Shown here one piece after another: positions 55,987-64,000 of a DNA stretch of 64,000 bases. The stretch is from Sphaerisporangium corydalis (GTDB taxonomy: Bacteria > Actinomycetota > Actinomycetes > Streptosporangiales > Streptosporangiaceae), in contig NZ_JANZYP010000030.1 of NCBI RefSeq assembly GCF_025506355.1, forward strand, positions 1-64,000, in the 5' to 3' direction. Below the pieces are notes generated by a model, which was not told the origin of the DNA, did not search any database, and was given only the letters and a program-made list of their open reading frames with translations. Made by a program: the position numbers and the translations under genes. Every line of letters begins with the position of its first letter. Within the stretch, counting starts at the first letter, position 1.

Positions 55987-56700
55987 ATGCTCTTCGACAC
56001 CGAACACGCCCAGCTTTTCGATCAGGTCTACACCACGCGGGGCAAGGATTACGCCGCCGAGGCCGAAATCCTCACGCGGCTCATTCGGGACCGCAAACCC
56101 GACGCCCGGTCGCTGCTGGACGTCGCCTGCGGCACCGGAGAACACCTGCGCGCGTTCAAAGGGCTGTTCTCCGACGTGGCGGGCCTCGATTTCACCCCCG
56201 CCATGCGTGAGCAGGCGGCGGCCAAACTTCCGGGGACGCCGATCCACGCCGGCGACATGAGCGACTTCGAGCTCGGCCGCACCTTCGACGCCGTGGTCTG
56301 CCTGATGAGCTCGATCAACTTCCTGCCGTTGTCGCGGATGAGGGCCGCGGTCGCCCGCATGGCGGGGCACCTCGCCCCCGGAGGGGTGCTCGTCGTCGAG
56401 CCGTGGTACCTGCCGGAGAAGATCAGGGACCGTACCGTGATCGGCGACGTCGTGCAGGTCGGCGACGGCGTCACCATCGCGCGGGTCTCGCACGGCCTGC
56501 GCCGGGACGGCCGGCACCACCTGGACACGCACTTCATCGTGGCCGACGCCGGCGGCATCCGGCACTTCTCCGACGTCCAGGTGCTCGGCATCTTCACGCG
56601 CGAGGAGTACGAGTCCGCGTTCGCCGAGGCGGGCTGCGAGGTGGAGTACGACGGCCACGGGTTGTCCGGCAGGGGGCTGCTGGTCGCGGTCCGCCGCTGA
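55987..56700 (+). CDS. SAM-dependent amino-sugar N-methyltransferase (DesVI/TylM1-like, copy 1)
   Basis: A protein of 237 aa. It begins MLFDTEHAQLFDQVYTTRGKDY, typical of DesVI/TylM1-type sugar N-methyltransferases. SAM motif I is LLDVACGTGEHL, followed by GDMSDFELGRTFDAVVCL and the post-motif GGVLVVEPWYLP. It would methylate an amino group on a nucleotide-bound aminosugar. ATG 55987 follows GAGAGG at good spacing; an ATG at 55969 is possible. A second homologue is encoded at 62071-62799. A bidirectional terminator follows. Confidence 0.85.
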   Translation: MLFDTEHAQLFDQVYTTRGKDYAAEAEILTRLIRDRKPDARSLLDVACGTGEHLRAFKGLFSDVAGLDFTPAMREQAAAKLPGTPIHAGDMSDFELGRTFDAVVCLMSSINFLPLSRMRAAVARMAGHLAPGGVLVVEPWYLPEKIRDRTVIGDVVQVGDGVTIARVSHGLRRDGRHHLDTHFIVADAGGIRHFSDVQVLGIFTREEYESAFAEAGCEVEYDGHGLSGRGLLVAVRR

Positions 56701-56714
56701 CCCACCTCGCCCGC

Positions 56715-56743
56715 GCGCGCCCCGGGACGGTTCCGGGGCGCGC
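56715..56743. terminator. Bidirectional terminator between convergent genes
   Basis: GCGCGCCCCGG (56715-56725) and CCGGGGCGCGC (56733-56743) form a perfect 11-bp stem with a 7-nt loop, followed by TTT on the plus strand. Confidence 0.7.
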
Positions 56744-56764
56744 TTTCAGCGCACTTCGAGCGGT

Positions 56765-57778
56765 TCAGGCGGACGCGGTCGCCGCGAGATCGGGCTCCGG
56801 GGTGGCGCCGCTGTCGGGCTGGGCCAGCCACCACGGGTTCTCCCGCGCCCACTCGATCGTCCTGATGAGCCCCTCGCGCAGGTCCGTCGAGTACCGCCAG
56901 CCGAGCATCCTTCCGATCTTGGTCGTGTCGGGGACGCGCCTGCGCAGGTCCTGGTACTGGCTGCCGAGGGCTTCCCGCGTCTCGATCGGCACGCTCGTCT
57001 GGACGCCGGTCAGCTCCGCGACCAGGGCGCCGAGCCGGGCCACGGTGGTCTCGGCCGAGCTGCCGATGTTGAAGCACTCCCCGACGGCGTTCTCGTCGGT
57101 CCCGACGATGATCGTCGCGTCGATCGCGTCCTGGACGTAGGTGAAGCACCGTGTCTGGCCGCCGCCGTCGTACACCACCGGCGGCTCCCCGTTCAGGGCC
57201 CGGTGCAGGGTCCTGCTGACGACGAACGCCGGCCGCTGCCGGGGGCCGTACACGTTGAAGAAGCGCACGATGGCCGTCCTGAGCCCGCGCTCTCGGGCGA
57301 AGGCGAAGGCGAGGTGCTCGCCCAGCGCCTTGCTGGAGGAGTAGCACCACCGGTCCACGGCGGTGCTGCCCACCACCCGGTCGTCGTCCTCACGCCACGG
57401 GACGGCGGGGTTCTTCCCGAAGACCTCGCTGGTGCTCGCGAGGACGACCTTCGCGCCCGCCTTCGAGGCGAGGTCCAGGGCGTTGCGGGTGCCGAGCAGG
57501 TTGATGTCGATGACGTCGAGCGGACGGTCGAGATAGCGGTCGACCCCGACGACGGCGGCGAAGTGGTAGACGGTGTCCACGCCGTCCTTGATCACTTCGG
57601 CGAGCTGTGCGGCGTCCCGGATGTCACCGGTCACGTAACGGACCGAGGGCGGCGGCGTCTGGTCGGGGGGCGGACCGCCGGCGTCGAACACGGTGACCTC
57701 GTTGCCCCGCCGGACCAGTTCGTCGACCAGATGACTGCCCAGGAACCCGCATCCTCCTGTTACCACGACCCGCGCCAT
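56765..57778 (-). CDS. NAD-dependent SDR, probable UDP-glucuronate decarboxylase (UDP-xylose synthase-like)
   Basis: A protein of 337 aa of the extended SDR family. NAD-binding GGCGFLGSHLVDEL is at the N-terminus. The active site is STSEVFG for the Ser/Thr and YSSSK for the Tyr-Lys pair. FFNVYGPRQRPAFV is typical of UXS/RfbB-like enzymes. It lies 5 bp after the UDP-glucose dehydrogenase gene, which fits successive steps UDP-glucose to UDP-glucuronate to UDP-xylose, as with CalS8-CalS9 of calicheamicin. dTDP-glucose 4,6-dehydratase activity is the main alternative. Confidence 0.72.
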   Translation of the reverse strand: MARVVVTGGCGFLGSHLVDELVRRGNEVTVFDAGGPPPDQTPPPSVRYVTGDIRDAAQLAEVIKDGVDTVYHFAAVVGVDRYLDRPLDVIDINLLGTRNALDLASKAGAKVVLASTSEVFGKNPAVPWREDDDRVVGSTAVDRWCYSSSKALGEHLAFAFARERGLRTAIVRFFNVYGPRQRPAFVVSRTLHRALNGEPPVVYDGGGQTRCFTYVQDAIDATIIVGTDENAVGECFNIGSSAETTVARLGALVAELTGVQTSVPIETREALGSQYQDLRRRVPDTTKIGRMLGWRYSTDLREGLIRTIEWARENPWWLAQPDSGATPEPDLAATASA

Positions 57779-57783
57779 GAGCG

Positions 57784-59133
57784 TTACCTTCCGATTCCCC
57801 GGTAGGCGAAGCCATGCCGGCGGTACCGGTCGATGGTCTCGCGCGAGTAGTAGGCGCGGCCGTCGAGGATGACGCACGAGGGCGCCACCGACTCGCGGAA
57901 CGCCACGAAGTCGATGCCGGCGAACGCGTCGTGCCCCGCCAGCACGGCGATGCAGTCGGCGCCGGACAGCGCCTCACGTACGGTCTCCACCGGCGCGAGC
58001 CCGAAGATCCTCTTGACCTCGCCGGCGTCGGCCAGCGGGTCGTAGATGACGACCTCGGCCCCGCTGCGCTGCAACTGGGCGACGATCGGCAGCGTCGGCG
58101 TCGCGCGCAGGTCGCCGGTGTTGTTCTTGAACGCCACGCCGAGCACCGCGATCTTCGCCTCGTCCAGCCGCTTGCCCGTCCCGGCCAGCTCCTCGGCGAT
58201 CAGGTCGACGGTGTACCCGGGCATGGTGTCGTTGACCTCGCGCGCGACCGGGATCGTGTTCAGCTCGATGTCGCGGTCACGGGCGGCCCGCCACACCATC
58301 CACGGGTCCTTGGTCAGGCACGACCCGCCGACGCCCACGCTCGGCAGCAGGATGTTGACGTTCCCGGTGCCCTTCTTCATCGTGTTCGCCGCGGCCACCA
58401 CGTCCAGCACGTCGACGTCCAGCACCCCGCACAGCTTGGCCAGCTCGTTGGCCATCGCGATGTTGTGGTCGATCCACCAGTTGCTCGCCAGCTTCACCAC
58501 CTCGGCGCTCTCCATCGAGGCGCAGGTGATGATCTCGTTGCCGATCGTCCGCGACCAGAAGGCGGCGGCCGCGGCGGCGCTGTCGGCGCACCAGCCGCCG
58601 ATGGCGATCGGGAACATCCGCATCTCCCGCAGGGCCTGCCCCTCCGAGAGCCGCTCGGGGCAGAAGACCAGTCCGAAGTCGACGCCGGCCCGCAGCCCGC
58701 CGGCCTCCAGCAGGGGGGCGACGACGTTCCTGGTCAGGCCGGGGGGGACCGTGCTCTTGAGGATGACGAGCTGGCCCTCGCGCAGGTGCTTGGCCAGCTC
58801 CGTGCACGCGCTCCGCAGGTAGGTGTCGACGAGCTCGGTGTCGTGGACCGGGGTGCCGACGGCGATGATGACCACGTCCACGCCGGAGACCAGGTCGTAT
58901 TCGGTGGTGACCCGCAGGTGGCCCGAGTCCAGGCCGCTGTAGAGCAACTCGGGCAGACCCGGCTCGCTGAACCAGCTCCTGCGTCCCTCGAGCTGGGCGA
59001 CCAGCGCCGGATCGACGTCGATTCCCACGACGTCCACGCCTTCGCCGGCCAGGACCGCCGCGACGGTCGATCCCACATAACCCATTCCGATTACCGCGGC
59101 GGAGGTGTTTCCCTGATCAGACAAGAATTTCAT
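57784..59133 (-). CDS. UDP-glucose/GDP-mannose 6-dehydrogenase family protein
   Basis: A protein of 449 aa that oxidises a nucleotide sugar at C6 in two NAD-dependent steps. Visible are the NAD-binding AVIGMGYVGSTVAAVLAGEG, the substrate region STVPPGLTRNVV, EVVKLASNWWIDHNIAMANEL, the catalytic Cys in GVGGSCLTKDPWM, and the C-terminal LGVAFKNNTGDLRATP. UDP-glucose is the likely substrate given the linked decarboxylase-like SDR. It probably leads the two-gene minus-strand unit, with a perfect inverted repeat at 59156-59187 just upstream of its ATG. Confidence 0.9.
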   Translation of the reverse strand: MKFLSDQGNTSAAVIGMGYVGSTVAAVLAGEGVDVVGIDVDPALVAQLEGRRSWFSEPGLPELLYSGLDSGHLRVTTEYDLVSGVDVVIIAVGTPVHDTELVDTYLRSACTELAKHLREGQLVILKSTVPPGLTRNVVAPLLEAGGLRAGVDFGLVFCPERLSEGQALREMRMFPIAIGGWCADSAAAAAAFWSRTIGNEIITCASMESAEVVKLASNWWIDHNIAMANELAKLCGVLDVDVLDVVAAANTMKKGTGNVNILLPSVGVGGSCLTKDPWMVWRAARDRDIELNTIPVAREVNDTMPGYTVDLIAEELAGTGKRLDEAKIAVLGVAFKNNTGDLRATPTLPIVAQLQRSGAEVVIYDPLADAGEVKRIFGLAPVETVREALSGADCIAVLAGHDAFAGIDFVAFRESVAPSCVILDGRAYYSRETIDRYRRHGFAYRGIGR

Positions 59134-59155
59134 AGGTCACCCGCTCTCAGGATGT

Positions 59156-59187
59156 GCCGGTTGGCATATATCAGCGTGCCAACCGGC
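59156..59187. promoter_or_regulatory. Perfect 11-bp inverted-repeat operator in the divergent promoter
   Basis: GCCGGTTGGCA (59156-59166) and TGCCAACCGGC (59177-59187) flank TATATCAGCG. It lies 22 bp from the dehydrogenase ATG and 170 bp from the dehydratase start. The TATAT core could be a -10, so binding would control one or both divergent units. Confidence 0.7.
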
Positions 59188-59357
59188 CCGTCGGCGACGC
59201 ATCTCCTGTGATGCCGTTCGGTGCCCCTTTTCCTCCGGCCAGGGTTTTCTCCGGCTTCCGGGGGCCGGGCCGCACGATCTCCGCAATCCAGAAGATGCAG
59301 CGCAAAGCCCGGTCGTACGACGATGCAGGCAGTCATACGACCTCATGGGAGCTTCCG

Positions 59358-60761
59358 GTGCCTGCGAGACTTGATCAGCTCGAGACCAGCATGCCCGTCG
59401 ACCTCGCCACCCGTATCACCGCATCCGCCAGGACCACCGCCTCGCGGGTGAGCCCCGACATCGACGACTGGGTCGAGAACAAGAGAAAGCAGCCGTTCGA
59501 GAGCACCATAATCCCGCTGGCCGAACTGAACGAGCCGAATGGCTGGGGTATCGCGCCCGGCACCGGGAATCTGGAACACCACAGCGGCCGGTTCTTCAGC
59601 GTGGAGGGATTACACGTAAGGACGAACCACGGCCCGGTCAGGGAGTGGCGCCAGCCCATTCTCGTACAACGGGACATCGCCATCCTCGGAATCATCGCCA
59701 AGGAGTTCGACGGCGTACTGCACTTTCTGCTGCAGGCCAAGATGGAACCCGGGAACATGGACATGGTGCAGTTGTCGCCGACGGTCCAGGCGACGTCCAG
59801 CAACTACACCCAGGTGCACCAGGGCAAGCGCGCCGCCTACGTCGAGTACTTCACCGAGCCGGGGCGCGGCCGGGTCCTGGTCGACATCCTCCAGTCCGAG
59901 CAGGGCGCCTGGTTCCACCTGAAGCGCAACCGGAACATCGTCATCGAGGTCACCGGCGACGTGCCGCTCCACGAGGACTTCTGCTGGCTGACCCTCGGGC
60001 AGATCGGCCGGCTGCTCCGGCGGCGCAACGTCATGAACATGGACGCCCGGACGGTCCTCGGGTGCCTGCCCGTCGCGGCCCCGGACGGGGACGCGTTCGA
60101 CGGCGACGGCCGGCGCTCCGGTGAGCCAGGCGGCGTGCGCACGATGACGGAGATCCTTAGCTGGATCACCGGCCGCAAGAGCGAGTACGAGCTGTCGGCC
60201 GCCCTGGTGCCGCTGGACTCCGTCACGGGGTGGCGCCGGGAGGCCAGGGGCATCGTCCCGGCCGAGGGCGGGAACTTCAGCATCGTCGGCGTCCGGGTGC
60301 ACGCCAGGACCCGCGAGGTGCACAGCTGGAAGCAGCCGCTGCTGGCGCCGCACGGCCTCGGGCTGGCGGGGCTGGTGGTCCGGCGCATCGGCGGGCGCCT
60401 GCACGCCCTGGTGCGCGCCGAGGTCCTGCCGGGCCACCGCGACACCGTCGAGCTCGGCCCCACCGTGCGGTTCATGATGGACGACTACCCCACCACCCCC
60501 GCCGGCCGCCGCCCCGAGTTCCTCGACCACATGCTGTCGGCGCGCTCGGGCGTCCGCTTCGACGTCGTGCTGTCGGAGGAGGGGGGGCGTTTCCTGCACG
60601 CCGAGACCCGCTACCTGGTGGTGGAGGACGACGACTTCCCGCTGCGGGTGCCGGAGGACTTCGCGTGGATCACCGTCGAGCAGCTGATGGCCTTGCAACG
60701 GCACAGCTACTACCTCGGCATCGAGGCCAGGACCCTGCTCCTGTGCCTGAACAACCTGTGA
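59358..60761 (+). CDS. NDP-sugar 2,3-dehydratase (EvaA-like, tandem domains)
   Basis: A protein of 467 aa made of two homologous halves, as in the EvaA/TylX3 family. The first half has [19 protein letters not shown] and [17 protein letters not shown]. The second has [24 protein letters not shown] and [10 protein letters not shown]. It removes water from C2-C3 of a 4-keto nucleotide sugar and opens the way to 2-deoxysugars. GTG 59358 was chosen because it follows GGGAG by 6 nt and gives the family length. The frame is open upstream to 59154, but that part covers the operator. The aminotransferase gene follows by 34 bp. Confidence 0.9.
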   Translation: MPARLDQLETSMPVDLATRITASARTTASRVSPDIDDWVENKRKQPFESTIIPLAELNEPNGWGIAPGTGNLEHHSGRFFSVEGLHVRTNHGPVREWRQPILVQRDIAILGIIAKEFDGVLHFLLQAKMEPGNMDMVQLSPTVQATSSNYTQVHQGKRAAYVEYFTEPGRGRVLVDILQSEQGAWFHLKRNRNIVIEVTGDVPLHEDFCWLTLGQIGRLLRRRNVMNMDARTVLGCLPVAAPDGDAFDGDGRRSGEPGGVRTMTEILSWITGRKSEYELSAALVPLDSVTGWRREARGIVPAEGGNFSIVGVRVHARTREVHSWKQPLLAPHGLGLAGLVVRRIGGRLHALVRAEVLPGHRDTVELGPTVRFMMDDYPTTPAGRRPEFLDHMLSARSGVRFDVVLSEEGGRFLHAETRYLVVEDDDFPLRVPEDFAWITVEQLMALQRHSYYLGIEARTLLLCLNNL

Positions 60762-60795
60762 CAGAGAGATCGATCCCAAAGGAGTGCGTGCACCG

Positions 60796-61905
60796 ATGGC
60801 CATTCACGTATGGGACCACCGGCTGGAGTACGAGAACGAGCGCGAGGACATCCTCGACGCGGTCGACACCGTCTTCCGCTCCGACCAGCTCATTCTCGGC
60901 GACAGCGTGCGAGGCTTCGAGGCGGAGTTCGCCGCCTACCACGGAGTGGCGCACTGCGTCGGGGTCGACAACGGCACCAACGCGGTCAAGCTCGGCCTGC
61001 AGGCCCTGGGCGTCGGCCCCGGCGACGAGGTCATCACGGTGTCCAACACCGCGGCGCCGACCGTGCTGGCCATCGACGGGGCGGGCGCCACGCCCGTGTT
61101 CGTCGACGTGCACCCCGACACCTACCTCATGGACACCGGCAAGGTGGCCGCCGCCATCACCGAGCGGACCAAGGCCCTGGTCCCGGTGCACCTCTACGGC
61201 CAGATGGTGGACCTCGCCCCGCTCCAGGAGCTGGCGGCGGCCCACGGCCTGAAGATCCTTGAGGACTGCGCCCAGTCGCACGGCGCGCGCCAGAACGGCC
61301 GGCTGGCCGGGACGACCGGGGAGGCGGGCGCCTTCTCCTTCTACCCCACCAAGGTCCTCGGCGCCTACGGCGACGCCGGCGGTGTGATCACCTCCGACGA
61401 CGAGGCCGAGGCGAACCTGCGCAGGCTGCGGTACTACGGGATGGAGGACCGCTACTACGTCGTGCGCACGCCGGGGCACAACGCGCGCCTGGACGAGGTG
61501 CACGCCGAGATCCTGCGCCGCAAGCTCCGCCGGCTGGACGACTACATCGCGGCCCGCCGCGCGATCGCCGGGCGGTACGCCGAGGCGCTCGCCGACACCG
61601 ACCTGATCCTGCCGAAGATCGCCCCCGGCAACGACCACGTCTACTACCTCTACGTCGTGCGGCACCCCGCGCGGGACGAGATCCTCAAGGCGCTGCGGGA
61701 GTTCGACTTCAACTTCCGCGTCAGTTACCCGTGGCCGGTGCACACCATGACCGGGTTCGCGCACCTGGGCTACTCCACCGGCGACCTGCCGGAGACCGAG
61801 GTCGCCGCCCACGAGATCTTCTCGCTCCCGATGTACCCGGCGCTGCCGGAGGACCTCCAGGACAAGGTCATCACCACCCTCCGCAAGATCCTCGACCGCG
61901 GCTGA
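60796..61905 (+). CDS. DegT/DnrJ/EryC1 sugar aminotransferase
   Basis: A protein of 369 aa, a PLP-dependent fold-type I enzyme that aminates a keto nucleotide sugar. Visible are [54 protein letters not shown] and the PLP-lysine segment [18 protein letters not shown]. The C-terminal [17 protein letters not shown] resembles 3-aminotransferases of TDP-3-keto-2,6-dideoxysugars, which would act just after the 2,3-dehydratase. Amination at C4 of a pentose is the alternative. AAAGGAG precedes ATG 60796. Confidence 0.9.
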   Translation: MAIHVWDHRLEYENEREDILDAVDTVFRSDQLILGDSVRGFEAEFAAYHGVAHCVGVDNGTNAVKLGLQALGVGPGDEVITVSNTAAPTVLAIDGAGATPVFVDVHPDTYLMDTGKVAAAITERTKALVPVHLYGQMVDLAPLQELAAAHGLKILEDCAQSHGARQNGRLAGTTGEAGAFSFYPTKVLGAYGDAGGVITSDDEAEANLRRLRYYGMEDRYYVVRTPGHNARLDEVHAEILRRKLRRLDDYIAARRAIAGRYAEALADTDLILPKIAPGNDHVYYLYVVRHPARDEILKALREFDFNFRVSYPWPVHTMTGFAHLGYSTGDLPETEVAAHEIFSLPMYPALPEDLQDKVITTLRKILDRG

Positions 61906-62006
61906 CGGACGCCGCCCCCGCGCGCCGGCCCCCTGATCCCGGGCCGGCGCGCGGTGCCGTCCCGGTGCCTGACGGTCCCGGTCGCCACGTCCTGGTGGAA
62001 GACGGA

Positions 62007-62041
62007 AAAGTGCCCTCCCGTCCTGGACGGGAGGGCACTTT
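62007..62041. terminator. Strong bidirectional terminator
   Basis: AAAGTGCCCTCCCGTCC (62007-62023) and GGACGGGAGGGCACTTT (62025-62041) form a perfect 17-bp stem. A-tract and T-tract ends are present on both strands. It lies between convergent genes. Confidence 0.9.
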
Positions 62042-62070
62042 CGGGTCGTACGGGGGCTGTCGCCGAGGCG

Positions 62071-62799
62071 TCAGGACTTGACGCCGATGAGCAGGCCGGG
62101 ACGGCCGGGCCCGGTCTCCAGGTACTCGACGGACGCGACGCCCGCCTCGGCGAAGGCCGTCTCGTACTCCTGCCGGGTGAACAGCGACAGCATGTGCAGG
62201 TCGGTGAAGTGCCGGATTCCCGACTCGGGGCTGGCCACCAGGTAGTGCGCCGTCATGCGGTGGGCCTTGCCCTCCACCACCGTGTGGGACAGCCGGGCGA
62301 TCGTCTGCCCGTCGACCGTGACGACGTCACCCATGACGCGCCCGGACTGCGCGTTGTCCGGGGAGTACCAGGGCTCGACGACGAGGACCCCGCCGGGGTT
62401 GAGATGCCGGCCGAAGCAGCGCAGCGCGGTGTACAGCTGCTCGGCGTCGCCCAGGTAGCCGATCGCGCTGAACAGGCAGGTGACCGCGTCGAACGTGCGG
62501 CCGAGGCGGAAGTCCTTCATGTCGCCCTGGTGCAGGGGCACCCCCGGCAGCCGCTTCTGGGCGACCCGGAGCATGTCCTCGGCCAGGTCGACGCCCTCGA
62601 TGTGGTCGAACGCGTCGGCGAAGGAGCGCAGGTTCCTCCCGGTGCCGCAGGCCACGTCCAGCAGCGCGGAGGCGGAGGGGTTGCGCGCCCGGATGTACTT
62701 GATCATCAACTGCGAGTCGGCCTCGTACGTCCGGTCGCGTCCCTGGTAGAGGGCGTCGTACACCTCGGCGTTCTGGTAGATCGGCGACAGCTCGTCCAT
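62071..62799 (-). CDS. SAM-dependent amino-sugar N-methyltransferase (DesVI/TylM1-like, copy 2)
   Basis: A protein of 242 aa. It begins MDELSPIYQNAEVYDALYQGRDRTYEAD, with motif I LLDVACGTGRNL and the family-specific HQGDMKDFRLGRTFDAVTCLFSAIGYLGDAEQL, then GGVLVVEPWYSPDNAQSG. It is closer to classical DesVI/TylM1 than copy 1. It would mono- or dimethylate the sugar amine. ATG 62799 lies 2 nt after the stop of the upstream C-methyltransferase gene, so they share a transcript. Confidence 0.9.
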   Translation of the reverse strand: MDELSPIYQNAEVYDALYQGRDRTYEADSQLMIKYIRARNPSASALLDVACGTGRNLRSFADAFDHIEGVDLAEDMLRVAQKRLPGVPLHQGDMKDFRLGRTFDAVTCLFSAIGYLGDAEQLYTALRCFGRHLNPGGVLVVEPWYSPDNAQSGRVMGDVVTVDGQTIARLSHTVVEGKAHRMTAHYLVASPESGIRHFTDLHMLSLFTRQEYETAFAEAGVASVEYLETGPGRPGLLIGVKS

Positions 62800-62801
62800 G
62801 G

Positions 62802-64000
62802 TCAGACCACCCGCACTTCTGGCACGTACAGGATCCACTGGCCGCCGGACTCGCGGAACCGCTCTTCCTTCGCCATGATCTCCTCGGCGTGGTTCCAGGC
62901 GAACAGCAGCGCGTAGTCGGGGTAGGAGGCGGCGAAGGTCTCCGTCGGGCTGACCGGGATGTGCACGCCGGGGGACAGCCGATGCTGCTTGGCCGGGGTC
63001 GTGTCGCACACGTAGTCGACCAGGTCGGGCCCGATGCCGCAGAAGTTGGTGACGGTCGCGCTCTTGGCCGTCGCGCCGTAGCCGGCGACGGTCTTGCCGT
63101 CCTCGCGCAGGGAGCTCAGCAGGCGGACCAGGTCCTCGCGGATGCGGGCCACCGCGGAGGCGAAGCCGTTGAGCACCTCGGGCTCGGCCAGTCCCTGGGC
63201 GTCCTCCTCGGCCAGCATCCGGGCCACCGCAGGGGTCGGCCGCCGGGCGCCGGCGCGGGCGATGGTGTAGCGGACCTCGCCGCCGTGTACCGGCTTGCGC
63301 TCCACGTTGACCAGCTCGAACCCGAACCGCGCGGCCATCGCCTGCACCGAACGCACCGTGAACAGGTAGAAGTGCTCGTCGTAGATCTGGTCGAAGGAGG
63401 TCTTCTTCACGATGTCCCCGAGGTAGGGGTCCTCGAAGACGAAGACGCCGCCGGGGGTGAGCAGCGCGTCCACACCGCGGAGCAGCGAGTCCAGGTACGG
63501 GATGTGGCAGATGGTGTTCGCCGAGAAGATCGCGTCGGCGGGCCCGTTGGCCTCGCGGACGGCGATGGCGGTCGACTCCTCGAAGAAGTCGGTGCGGACG
63601 GTCACGCCCCGCTCACGGGCGACGTTCGCGACCCCGACGGAGGGCTCGAATCCCAGGTGCCGGATCCCGGACTCGGCGATGGTCCGCAGCAGGACGCCGT
63701 CGTTGCAGCCGATCTCGACGAAGAACGGGTTCTCGCCGGTGAGCTCGGTGTCGATGAAGCTCAGCGCGGTCTGGGTGAAGTGCTCCCGCATCACCGACGA
63801 GCCGGACGAGTAGTACGGGTAGTCCTCGTGGAACATCCGCTCGCGCGGGACCTCTTCCATGAGCTGGACCATCGTGCACGCCAGGCAGCGTCCGACGGCG
63901 AGCCGGTAGAAGAACTCCCCCTCGACGTCGCCGGGGCGGGGGAACGCGTCGGACAGCGGCTGGCGTCCGAGGTCCAGGAACTCCTCGACCTCGCCGCCGC
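62802..64000 (-). CDS. NDP-sugar C-methyltransferase (EvaC/TylCIII/KijD1-like; 5' end beyond the window)
   Basis: At least 399 residues are visible; the frame is open to the right edge. It keeps part of the N-terminal zinc-binding domain (FLDLGRQPLSDAFPRPG, then C-x2-C in GRCLACTMVQL) and YPYYSSGSSVM. The Rossmann SAM domain has FVEIGCNDGVLLRTI and FSANTICHIPYLDSLL, and a C-terminal Rossmann-like domain follows (TVAGYGATAKSATVTNFCGIG). Such enzymes add a methyl to C3 of 3-keto or 3-amino 2,6-dideoxysugars. In-frame ATGs inside are not the true start. It is the first gene seen of a unit with the copy-2 N-methyltransferase. Confidence 0.9.
   Translation of the reverse strand, partial: GGEVEEFLDLGRQPLSDAFPRPGDVEGEFFYRLAVGRCLACTMVQLMEEVPRERMFHEDYPYYSSGSSVMREHFTQTALSFIDTELTGENPFFVEIGCNDGVLLRTIAESGIRHLGFEPSVGVANVARERGVTVRTDFFEESTAIAVREANGPADAIFSANTICHIPYLDSLLRGVDALLTPGGVFVFEDPYLGDIVKKTSFDQIYDEHFYLFTVRSVQAMAARFGFELVNVERKPVHGGEVRYTIARAGARRPTPAVARMLAEEDAQGLAEPEVLNGFASAVARIREDLVRLLSSLREDGKTVAGYGATAKSATVTNFCGIGPDLVDYVCDTTPAKQHRLSPGVHIPVSPTETFAASYPDYALLFAWNHAEEIMAKEERFRESGGQWILYVPEVRVV

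Overview
High-GC actinobacterial chromosome. The Pup-proteasome genes, the pafBC-tatAC-helY block, frequent GTG starts and many TANNNT boxes 6-9 nt before start codons all point to Actinobacteria. The gene set and synteny suggest a Streptosporangiales-type organism, but that placement is inference. No rRNA, tRNA, CRISPR array or insertion sequence was recognised.

Layout. (1) 1-4.8 kb: a truncated LuxR/MalT-type ATPase regulator, an unusual DUF4145-YbaK fusion, a double-GNAT acetyltransferase and the tRNA m1A58 methyltransferase. (2) 5.0-28.0 kb: the Pup-proteasome system, with arc/mpa, dop, pup, prcB, prcA, pafA, an FKBP lipoprotein, pafB and pafC. Pup is deamidated by Dop, ligated to targets by PafA, and pupylated targets are unfolded by ARC into the PrcBA core. 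The locus is interrupted by a kinase and a membrane-protein gene between dop and pup, and by an 8.5-kb minus-strand sugar module between pup and prcB (ABC importer, PHP metallohydrolase, GH38 alpha-mannosidase). (3) 28.0-41.5 kb: tatA, tatC, a diacylglycerol-kinase-type gene, an inserted metallo-beta-lactamase/SRPBCC/MarR group under a strong palindromic operator, helY, an RNB ribonuclease, a 5'-3' exonuclease, a SpoIIE-type phosphatase, an M24 peptidase and an acyl-CoA dehydrogenase.

(4) 41.5-50.7 kb, accessory: a stand-alone tandem FtsX-extracellular-domain protein; a 1303-aa HTH-nSTAND1-TM-WD40 protein; and, divergent from the latter, an operon of three secreted proteins in which a lytic-transglycosylase/golvesin-like protein lies between two DUF2690 proteins. 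This is the best candidate here for an undescribed signalling or conflict system.

(5) 50.7-64.0 kb: the sugar part of a natural-product cluster that runs off the right edge. It holds an acyl-CoA-dehydrogenase-fold oxidase lacking the usual catalytic Glu, an Old Yellow Enzyme, a thymidylyltransferase, an EryCIII-like glycosyltransferase, two DesVI/TylM1-like N-methyltransferases, UDP-glucose dehydrogenase, a UDP-glucuronate-decarboxylase-like SDR, an NDP-sugar 2,3-dehydratase, a DegT aminotransferase and an EvaC/TylCIII-type C-methyltransferase. Together they suggest one or two unusual aminodeoxy sugars, possibly a 2,4-dideoxy-4-aminopentose and/or a branched 3-amino or 3-nitro hexose. No scaffold gene (PKS, NRPS or enediyne) lies within the window.
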